A program made the position numbers and the translations under genes. A model generated the notes under the pieces. It did not search any database. It was given only the letters and a program-made list of their open reading frames with translations, and was not told the DNA's origin. A stretch of 7,042 nucleotides of DNA from Archangiaceae bacterium (GTDB taxonomy: Bacteria > Myxococcota > Myxococcia > Myxococcales > Myxococcaceae): assembly GCA_023248915.1 (NCBI GenBank), contig JAHFDQ010000336.1, positions 1 through 7,042 on the forward strand. The letters run 5' to 3'. Shown piece after piece: positions 1 to 7,042 of the stretch. Each line of letters opens with the position of its first letter. Position 1 is the first letter of the stretch.

Positions 1-2873
<2,873 letters not shown>

Positions 2874-2878
2874 CACTG

Positions 2879-2883
2879 CTCCT
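2879..2883 (-). promoter_or_regulatory. Ribosome binding site of the sigma54 activator gene
   Basis: AGGAG on the minus strand sits five bases upstream of ATG 2873. This ideal Shine-Dalgarno spacing fixes the start of the large regulator. No in-frame ATG or GTG further upstream has comparable support. Confidence 0.75.
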
Positions 2884-2890
2884 AGCACCC

Positions 2891-2902
2891 GCGTGGCCAC
2901 GC
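2891..2902. repeat. Perfect 12-bp palindrome GCGTGGCCACGC, possible operator
   Basis: The twelve bases equal their own reverse complement. The site lies 17 bases upstream of the regulator's ATG and just upstream of its AGGAG, where a bound protein or an mRNA hairpin could affect expression. Next to it, at 2908-2918, is a weaker CCGA-CGT-TCGG inverted repeat. The sequence is very GC-rich, so a chance palindrome is possible. No binding protein can be named. Confidence 0.3.
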
Positions 2903-2964
2903 CTTTCCCGACGTTCGGCCAAAGACGGAACTCTAACGCGCCGCTCCGAGCAACCACCATGCCA

Positions 2965-2977
2965 CCCGGCGACCGGG
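2965..2977. repeat. Short GC-rich hairpin CCCGG-CGA-CCGGG
   Basis: Five-base-pair arms flank a three-base loop in the middle of the 240-base gap between the membrane protein gene and the regulator gene. It could form in RNA of either strand. No T-run follows, so it is not a standard intrinsic terminator, and it may be only a consequence of base composition. Confidence 0.25.
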
Positions 2978-3049
2978 CAGCCGGCTCGAAAACCGGAGTC
3001 CGTTCGGCCGCTTGAGCTGCAAGCCGGCCTTACGAAGTGCGCGCGCGGG

Positions 3050-3072
3050 CGTGCCGTGACAGGCCTGGCACG
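3050..3072. repeat. Hairpin CGTGCC-(11)-GGCACG between the two minus-strand genes
   Basis: The six-base arms at 3050-3055 and 3067-3072 are perfectly complementary around an 11-base loop that contains AGGCCT. On the minus strand this is the second of two hairpins after the membrane protein stop codon. It could take part in termination or in 3'-end protection of that transcript. The same bases also spell a CXXCH motif in one minus-strand frame; this is treated as a separate observation. Confidence 0.3.
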
Positions 3073-3077
3073 AAGGA

Positions 3078-3107
3078 CCGGCGACTGACCTGAATTCGGT
3101 CAGCCGG
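3078..3107 (-). terminator. Candidate transcription terminator hairpin after the membrane protein gene
   Basis: Arms CTGACC (3085-3090) and GGTCAG (3098-3103) pair around a seven-base loop. The stem can extend by CCGG/CCGG across a three-base bulge. On the minus strand it starts seven bases after the TGA of the membrane protein gene, the usual place for a terminator. The downstream tract (TCCTTCG) is only weakly T-rich, so it may be an inefficient terminator or a processing/stability stem. If it is weak, transcription could continue into the sigma54 activator gene. Confidence 0.4.
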
Positions 3108-3113
3108 CCAAGC

Positions 3114-4916
3114 TCACTCCTTGATGGGAGTCGCCTTCAGCGAAGCCTTGCCGTCCTTGACGTAGACCTGGAAGCGGACGGTGCGGCACGCGTGCTTGGC
3201 CACCAACTGGTCTCGGCTCTTCTTCAGCTTCACCAGGAACTTGTCGTAGGTGAGCCCGTCGGCCGGTTCGCCGCAGCGCTCGCGGGTGGTGACAAACTCC
3301 CGGTACACCTCTTGGAAGTGCTGTTCCTCGGTGTTGACCACCGACGACGCGGACGCCACCGACGGCACCCGGGGCATCGGCACGGCCACGCGCGACGGAG
3401 CGGGCATCGGAATGGCCGGCAAGTCCTTCGTCGGGCGGAGCGACGCCTGGAGCAGTTCCTGGGGAATGGTGGCCACCCGGGTGGCGTCGGGGTTGAAATC
3501 GGCCGGGGCCTCGAACTCGTGCGGCGGGGCGGCAGGAGCCGGGGCCGGGGCCGGCGCGGCCTTGGCCTTCGACTCGGCGACCGCGGGCTTCGGCTTGGTC
3601 TCGGGCGCGGGGGCGAACGCGGCGTCGAACTCGTCGGGCAGCGACGCAGCCGGTATCGACGCGGTAACCCCCGTCGGCTTGGCGGCGGCGGCGGGAATCG
3701 GAACCGTCGGCGAAGAGATGGGCGGCGGAGGCGGGGGCATCGCCTGCGCGGCCCCCTTCCCGGACGCCGGGCCGAAGTGAAAGTCGTCGGGGTGCGCCTC
3801 GGGGGCCGGCGGCAGGTCGGCCATCTTGAGGGGGGCGCCCGCTCCGAAGTCTTTCGCCCGGGTGACGGGGCTCATGAACGCGGGCTGAACCTTGAACTCG
3901 GAAGCCTTGGCCCCCTCGGGGGCGCCCCCGATGATGAGGGTGAAGGCCGCGGCCAGGAAGAGGAGGCCCATCAGCGCCAGGACCGCTGACTTCTGGTAGT
4001 CGGCCAAGGTCTGCATGACGGGGGCGAGGCTGGCCGAGACCGCCACGCTGTAGGGCGAGTCGGCCAGCGCCTGGTTGAGCCCGACCGACAGGGGCGCGTT
4101 GCCCCCGAAGGTGTCTCCAGAGGTCGCCATCGGCAAGGTGAACGGGCCGGCCGAGTCTAGGCTGCCGCGCGCCATCACCGCCGTCGAGCCGACCTTCACC
4201 GCCTTGTCGACCTTCCCCGCGTTCGCCTTGTCGGCACCGCCGGCCTGAACCTGCTTGCCGTCGCGCGTGATGGCGACCGAGGCCAGCCTGAGGTCGGTAG
4301 CGACGTCGTCGGCGACGCCCTCTGGCAACGCCGGAGCGCCGACCACCACCGACCCGAGCACCTTGACTTCCGCCTTGTCGGGCACCACGACCGGCACAGA
4401 GAAGAACAGGTAGCTCGTCCCGAAGGCTGCAACGTCGGCGCCGTCCGCACCCGCGGAAGTCAACTTGGCGAGATCGAGCACGTCGCTCGTGGCGCTCGGA
4501 GCGTCGCCGCCGCGAACCCACAACGTGCCGGCCTCATTCGCCAGCCCCACCACCAGCGTCGCCTTCAGCCCCTCGGGAGCGGCGTCGAGCACCGCGGCCT
4601 TGAGCACCGCGAGCTTCTCGGGCGAGGGCGGCTCGACCTTCTGCTGCCCGGCGGGTGGGACCTTGCCCTTCTCGGCCACGGCCTCGGACCTGACGGCCGC
4701 CAGCGCGGCGGCCGAACCGGCCACCTTCAGGATTGCCCGGCGGAGCTCGCCGACGCGGGAATCGAGGCGCGCGGCGACCGCGCCCGGCGCCGCCGCTGCC
4801 TGCTTCGTCGCCTGCTCGACGGCACGGGCCGAGAGGGCCGGCGCCAGAAACGTGAGGTTCGCGAGCCAGAGGCACAAGGCCACGAGCGCGAATACCAGGA
4901 ACTTTACTCGGGTCAT
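3114..4916 (-). CDS. Two-TM membrane protein: periplasmic sensor-like domain, Pro/Ala-rich linker, conserved C-terminal domain
   Basis: The encoded protein has 600 residues and no function I can name. A basic start (MTRVK) leads into a membrane segment at about 6-23. A 285-residue periplasmic part (about 24-308) includes a strand pattern (VVGLANEAGTLWVRGGD, then SYLFFSVPVVV) that recalls cache-type sensor folds, though this is only a resemblance. A second membrane segment lies at about 310-329. The cytoplasmic part is a disordered Pro/Ala-rich linker (about 368-525) with six consecutive prolines, an alanine-proline run and the motif NPDATRVATIPQELL from 475. A compact charged domain at about 530-600 carries Cys548 and Cys577 (ERCGEPADGLTYDKF, CRTVRFQVYVKDGK). 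I recall this C-terminal domain from myxobacterial proteins of the MXAN_5187 type; that is memory, not a search. The layout fits a receptor or trans-envelope scaffold, but no kinase, methyl-accepting or GGDEF output domain is present. ATG 4916 is preferred over ATG 4922 because of the ribosome binding site. Confidence 0.9.
   Translation of the reverse strand: MTRVKFLVFALVALCLWLANLTFLAPALSARAVEQATKQAAAAPGAVAARLDSRVGELRRAILKVAGSAAALAAVRSEAVAEKGKVPPAGQQKVEPPSPEKLAVLKAAVLDAAPEGLKATLVVGLANEAGTLWVRGGDAPSATSDVLDLAKLTSAGADGADVAAFGTSYLFFSVPVVVPDKAEVKVLGSVVVGAPALPEGVADDVATDLRLASVAITRDGKQVQAGGADKANAGKVDKAVKVGSTAVMARGSLDSAGPFTLPMATSGDTFGGNAPLSVGLNQALADSPYSVAVSASLAPVMQTLADYQKSAVLALMGLLFLAAAFTLIIGGAPEGAKASEFKVQPAFMSPVTRAKDFGAGAPLKMADLPPAPEAHPDDFHFGPASGKGAAQAMPPPPPPISSPTVPIPAAAAKPTGVTASIPAASLPDEFDAAFAPAPETKPKPAVAESKAKAAPAPAPAPAAPPHEFEAPADFNPDATRVATIPQELLQASLRPTKDLPAIPMPAPSRVAVPMPRVPSVASASSVVNTEEQHFQEVYREFVTTRERCGEPADGLTYDKFLVKLKKSRDQLVAKHACRTVRFQVYVKDGKASLKATPIKE
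3531..3554 (-). repeat. Alanine-proline coding hexamer repeat in the membrane protein linker
   Basis: Four consecutive six-base units on the minus strand (CCG GCC, CCG GCC, CCG GCT, CCT GCC) encode Pro-Ala pairs. They lie within a cytoplasmic linker that also has a six-proline run at 3720-3737. Such stretches form extended, flexible spacers. The tandem units could change length by slippage between strains, but the third-position variation in the last two units suggests the repeat is not very recent. Confidence 0.6.
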
Positions 4917-4921
4917 CGCCA

Positions 4922-4927
4922 TCCTTT
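4922..4927 (-). promoter_or_regulatory. Ribosome binding site that selects ATG 4916 for the membrane protein
   Basis: AAAGGA on the minus strand is five bases upstream of ATG 4916. The alternative ATG at 4922 overlaps the last base of this site and would have no spacer. The shorter protein starts Met-Thr-Arg-Val-Lys, a typical basic lead-in to a membrane segment. The alternative adds only two residues. Confidence 0.6.
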
Positions 4928-4972
4928 GGGCGGCCGGGCGCCGCGCGCGACGGCACGTAGAACGATCGCGAG

Positions 4973-5002
4973 CTTATAGCGTTTGCGCGCCGCGTCCATC
5001 AA
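4973..5002 (-). promoter_or_regulatory. Candidate sigma70-type promoter for the membrane protein gene
   Basis: On the minus strand, TTGATG (4997-5002) is followed by an 18-base spacer and TATAAG (4973-4978). These match the -35 and -10 consensus at four and five of six positions. Transcription would begin near 4966, giving a leader of about 50 bases before ATG 4916. It is also one of the few AT-containing patches in the window. The match was made by eye. Confidence 0.45.
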
Positions 5003-5024
5003 GAATCCCGGCGCGGTGGCGCGT

Positions 5025-5032
5025 GCTATGTT
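5025..5032 (+). promoter_or_regulatory. Weak candidate extended -10 element for the zinc-ribbon gene
   Basis: TGCTATGTT begins at 5024 and contains an extended -10-like TGC followed directly by TATGTT (5027-5032), about 30 bases upstream of ATG 5063. No good -35 hexamer is found 16-18 bases upstream, so this would depend on the extended -10 or on another sigma factor. It lies next to the divergent minus-strand promoter candidate. Confidence 0.25.
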
Positions 5033-5050
5033 GAATGCGCACTTTTCGCG

Positions 5051-5055
5051 GGAGG
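5051..5055 (+). promoter_or_regulatory. Ribosome binding site of the zinc-ribbon gene
   Basis: GGAGG, within GGGAGGG, lies seven bases before ATG 5063. This supports that start over an upstream ATG at 5035 that lies in a different frame. Confidence 0.75.
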
Positions 5056-5062
5056 GCCGGCG

Positions 5063-5491
5063 ATGAAGTACTGCACCGCTTGCAGCGCGGAATACGAGGA
5101 CGCCGTCAGCCGGTGCGCCGACTGCGGAGGGACCGACCTGGTGAGCGCCGACGAGATGCACCGCCGGGGCTTGAGGTTGGACGACGACATGGACACCCGC
5201 CGCTTCGCGCGCGCGGCGACCGCCGACGACCCGCTCACCTCGGACCGTTTCGTCGAGGTGCTCGAGGCCGCCGAGATTCCGGTGTTCGCCAGGGCCCGGA
5301 GCGACGGGCCGATTGAACCGGCGACGTCCGGCGTCGGCTGGTGGGAAATCCTCGTGCCCGAGGACCAGGTGGCGAAGGCGGCCGCGTTAATCGCCGACGC
5401 GCGCGCGAAGATTGAGGCTTCGTCCGAGGAAGCCGAGAAGGCGGCCACCGACGAAGAGGCCGCCGGCGAAGCCCAGGCCCGCGAGCCCTGA
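5063..5491 (+). CDS. Small zinc-ribbon protein with DUF2007-like domain
   Basis: The encoded protein is soluble, has 142 residues and no signal peptide, and its function is unknown. The N-terminus carries two CXXC knuckles, Cys4/Cys7 and Cys18/Cys21 (CTAC, CADC), the four-cysteine pattern of a zinc ribbon. Residues about 55-116 (DPLTSDRFVEVLEAAEIPVF through GWWEILVPEDQVAKAAALI) resemble DUF2007, a small alpha-beta domain. There the name 'putative signal transducing protein' is a database label rather than an established role. The last 25 residues are an acidic, helical tail rich in Glu and Ala. The gene stands alone on the plus strand: it diverges from the membrane protein gene and ends eight bases from the DUF1460 stop codon. 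The zinc ribbon could bind nucleic acid or a protein partner; the sequence does not decide. Confidence 0.9.
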   Translation: MKYCTACSAEYEDAVSRCADCGGTDLVSADEMHRRGLRLDDDMDTRRFARAATADDPLTSDRFVEVLEAAEIPVFARARSDGPIEPATSGVGWWEILVPEDQVAKAAALIADARAKIEASSEEAEKAATDEEAAGEAQAREP

Positions 5492-5499
5492 CCGCCGTT

Positions 5500-6318
5500 C
5501 TACTCCGCGGGCGCCTTGGCCTCGTAGAAGGCCAACCCGCTCACCGTCCACTTGGCGTAGCCCAGGTTCCTCGACAGGAAGGCTTCCAGGTCCTCGTCGG
5601 TCACCCGGCCGAAGGTGCGCGACGCGTGCCGGAGCAGCGGCCGCTTCCCCTGCACCAGGAAGCCCAGGTGGCTGACCCGGGTGACGAGCTGGGGCCGGTC
5701 GGCGCGCACCACTACCACCAGCGTGCCGGTCGGGGCCTTTCGCGCCGCCTCGAGCGCCTGGCCGATGGGCACGATGGGGAACGGGAAGGTCCCCGCGAGG
5801 TGCCTGGCTTCGGGCAGCTCGAGCGCCAGGCCGGCCGTGCCCGCCCACGACTTTGCGGTCAGAGTCTTCTCGGTCAACACCACCGCCGCGCCGCCGAGCT
5901 CACGGGTGCGGTCGCGCAGGAAGCCCTTGACGACGTTGTTGGGCAGCCACTGGGCTTCCATCAGGTGGTTGCGGTCGTCGTAGGTCTGTTCCTTCGCGTA
6001 GCGCACCCTCTGCAAGAGCGGCTCGACGTCGGCGGGGCTCTTGGCCAGCGCCATCGCAAGGGTAGTCTCGACGAAGGTGAGGCAGTCCACCGCGTCGAAG
6101 CGGATGCGCGGGTCGGCGTCTTTGCCCTGCCCTTCGCCGAGCGGCGAGGCCTGGTACGGCGTGCCGACGAAGCCGGCCGACAGGGCCACGAGCCGTTCGG
6201 GCATGGGCAGCCGCCGGGCCTCGGCGACGGCGGCGTCGCGGGCCGCCGGGCTGAGCGCCGCCCATTCCGGGCTCGCGGCCGCGAGCGCGAACCAGAGCGC
6301 GTGGGCCGGGCCGATCAT
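5500..6318 (-). CDS. DUF1460 family protein, NlpC/P60-like cysteine amidase/peptidase
   Basis: The encoded protein has 272 residues. The DUF1460 hallmarks run in order: FVGTPY from 50, DCLTFVETTLA with the presumed catalytic Cys79, DRNHLMEAQWLPNN near 115-128, SHLGF with His217, and LRHAS with His231. DUF1460 proteins have an NlpC/P60-like fold and are annotated as N-acetylmuramoyl-L-alanine amidase-like, so cleavage of a cell-wall peptide or amide bond is the likely reaction. The presence of Cys79, His217 and His231 argues for an active enzyme. The first 16 residues (MIGPAHALWFALAAAS) are hydrophobic with an AAA-S site, like a short signal peptide, but lack the usual Lys/Arg. ATG 6318 was chosen because it overlaps the upstream stop as ATGA. 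Extending the frame upstream to 6441 adds only a Gly/Pro/Arg-rich stretch that lies inside the HEAT gene. Its own ribosome binding site is weak, with AAGG ten bases before the start, which fits translational coupling. Confidence 0.9.
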   Translation of the reverse strand: MIGPAHALWFALAAASPEWAALSPAARDAAVAEARRLPMPERLVALSAGFVGTPYQASPLGEGQGKDADPRIRFDAVDCLTFVETTLAMALAKSPADVEPLLQRVRYAKEQTYDDRNHLMEAQWLPNNVVKGFLRDRTRELGGAAVVLTEKTLTAKSWAGTAGLALELPEARHLAGTFPFPIVPIGQALEAARKAPTGTLVVVVRADRPQLVTRVSHLGFLVQGKRPLLRHASRTFGRVTDEDLEAFLSRNLGYAKWTVSGLAFYEAKAPAE

Positions 6319-7042
6319 CGGACCCCCGCCTTGGCGAGAATGGCCCGGCGCTGGTCGTCCGCCAGGCGGAGCGTTTCCAGTTCCTGCTCGAAAACGAGCT
6401 TGGCCTCGCCCTGGGCGCGGTGAGAAGCCAGGACCAGCCACTCGATTCCCGAAGCCAGGCCGCCCTGGTAGAGGATTCTCGCGGCGGCCGCCGCCACCCG
6501 GGGGTCGCCGTCTTCCAAGAGCGGCGTCAGGGCCGGCGCGGCCTCGCGAGCGCGGGCTCCCTCGTACAGGTCGAGCCCCTGGCGGCGCTCCAGCCGGTCC
6601 TTCGAGGCGAGCAGCGCCTGGGCGAAGGCCTTGCCCTTCGGGGTTCCCAACAGGCAGAGCGCGCGGGCCGCGGCGAAGCGCGTGCTCTCGGACGAGTGCG
6701 AAAGGAAAGGCTCGACGGCCTTGGCCGAGCCCTTGTCGCCGCTCTGGCCGACCGCCACCAGCATCGCGGCCCGGGCCTCGGGTTCAACTTCGGCCCGCGC
6801 CGCGCGCACCAACGCCGGCCCCGCCCGGGGTTCGCCCGCCGCGCCCAGCGCCTTCGCCGCCTCGGTGCGCACGCCGACCGTCTTGTCGTCGAGCAGCGCC
6901 GCCAGCGGCCCGACCGCGCGGCTCTTGATTCGCCTGAGCCCTTCGGCCGCGGCCATTCGGGTGGCGCCGTCTTCGTCCTTGAGCGCCGCAACCAGCGTCA
7001 CTTCCGCGGCCGGGCATTCCAAGAGCGCCAGAGCCTGCACCA
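6315..7042 (-). CDS. HEAT-repeat protein, C-terminal part only
   Basis: The visible 241 residues are the C-terminal part of a longer protein. The frame is open to the right edge, and the GTG at 7040 is an internal valine within a repeat rather than a convincing start. The sequence is a series of about six HEAT/PBS-lyase-type helical pairs of roughly 30 residues. Typical cores are GATRMAAAEGLRRI, VGVRTEAAKALGAAGEP, STRFAAARALCLLGTPKG and DPRVAAAAARILYQGG. Such solenoids bind proteins or act as scaffolds. No catalytic residues are seen here, and any signal peptide or enzyme domain would be outside the window. The gene ends in VLASHRAQGEAKLVFEQELE and a short basic tail. Its TGA (6315-6317) shares bases with the ATG of the DUF1460 gene, so the two are very likely translated together. 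Confidence 0.85.
   Translation of the reverse strand, partial: VQALALLECPAAEVTLVAALKDEDGATRMAAAEGLRRIKSRAVGPLAALLDDKTVGVRTEAAKALGAAGEPRAGPALVRAARAEVEPEARAAMLVAVGQSGDKGSAKAVEPFLSHSSESTRFAAARALCLLGTPKGKAFAQALLASKDRLERRQGLDLYEGARAREAAPALTPLLEDGDPRVAAAAARILYQGGLASGIEWLVLASHRAQGEAKLVFEQELETLRLADDQRRAILAKAGVR

Noticed and set aside
3066..3081. Sigma54 promoter: TGGCACG matches the -24 element exactly
   Set aside because: The -12 element, which should read about TTGC four bases later, is ACCG. The site points into the 3' end of an oppositely oriented gene.
3100..4521. 473-codon minus-strand frame overlapping the membrane protein gene
   Set aside because: It consists of Gly/Arg-rich sequence without hydrophobic or domain structure. 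The frame from 4916 has two membrane segments, a proper start and a conserved-looking C-terminus.
6319..6441. 41-codon upstream extension of the DUF1460 gene to an ATG at 6441
   Set aside because: The extension is Gly/Pro/Arg-rich, lies within the HEAT gene in another frame and would bury the signal-like segment. The ATGA overlap at 6318 is far more plausible.
6041..6928. 295-codon plus-strand frame antisense to the HEAT and DUF1460 genes
   Set aside because: It runs across the junction of two well-supported minus-strand genes, and its Pro/Arg/Gly-rich translation resembles no protein family.

Overview
This is a high-GC window of 7042 bases with tightly packed genes. Most codons end in G or C, so long meaningless open frames appear on both strands. 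The best taxonomic guess is Myxococcota (myxobacteria and relatives). The reasons are the very large ATPase-TPR-sigma54 activator fusion and the proline/alanine-rich two-membrane-segment protein, whose C-terminal domain I know only from that group. This is inference from protein content, not from a marker gene.

Layout, left to right. (1) 1-2873, minus strand: a very large regulator, cut by the left edge. It has an N-terminal STAND/AAA_16-type ATPase, a winged-helix-like segment, about ten TPR-like repeats and the start of a sigma54-activator AAA+ domain. The window ends inside the GAFTGA region. (2) 2874-3113: a 240-base gap with several GC-rich inverted repeats, including a perfect 12-bp palindrome just upstream of the regulator's ribosome binding site. 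(3) 3114-4916, minus strand: a membrane protein with two transmembrane segments, a periplasmic sensor-like domain, a long Pro/Ala-rich cytoplasmic linker and a small C-terminal domain. (4) 4917-5062: a divergent intergenic region with a reasonable minus-strand promoter. (5) 5063-5491, plus strand: a small zinc-ribbon protein with a DUF2007-like domain. (6) 5500-6318, minus strand: a DUF1460 (NlpC/P60-like cysteine peptidase/amidase) protein with its catalytic Cys and two His visible. (7) 6315-7042, minus strand: the C-terminal part of a HEAT-repeat protein, cut by the right edge. Its stop codon overlaps the start of the DUF1460 gene as ATGA.

How the genes relate. The HEAT-repeat and DUF1460 genes are almost certainly one translationally coupled operon, probably with an envelope/peptidoglycan role. 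The zinc-ribbon gene converges on that operon (8 bases between stops) and diverges from the membrane protein gene. The membrane protein and the sigma54 activator point the same way but are separated by 240 bases, so they may or may not be co-transcribed. No tRNA, rRNA, CRISPR array, insertion sequence or phage gene was seen. I find no clear new defence or mobile system. The items most worth a second look are the regulator with two ATPase domains, the first having an altered Walker B motif, and the coupled HEAT/DUF1460 pair.
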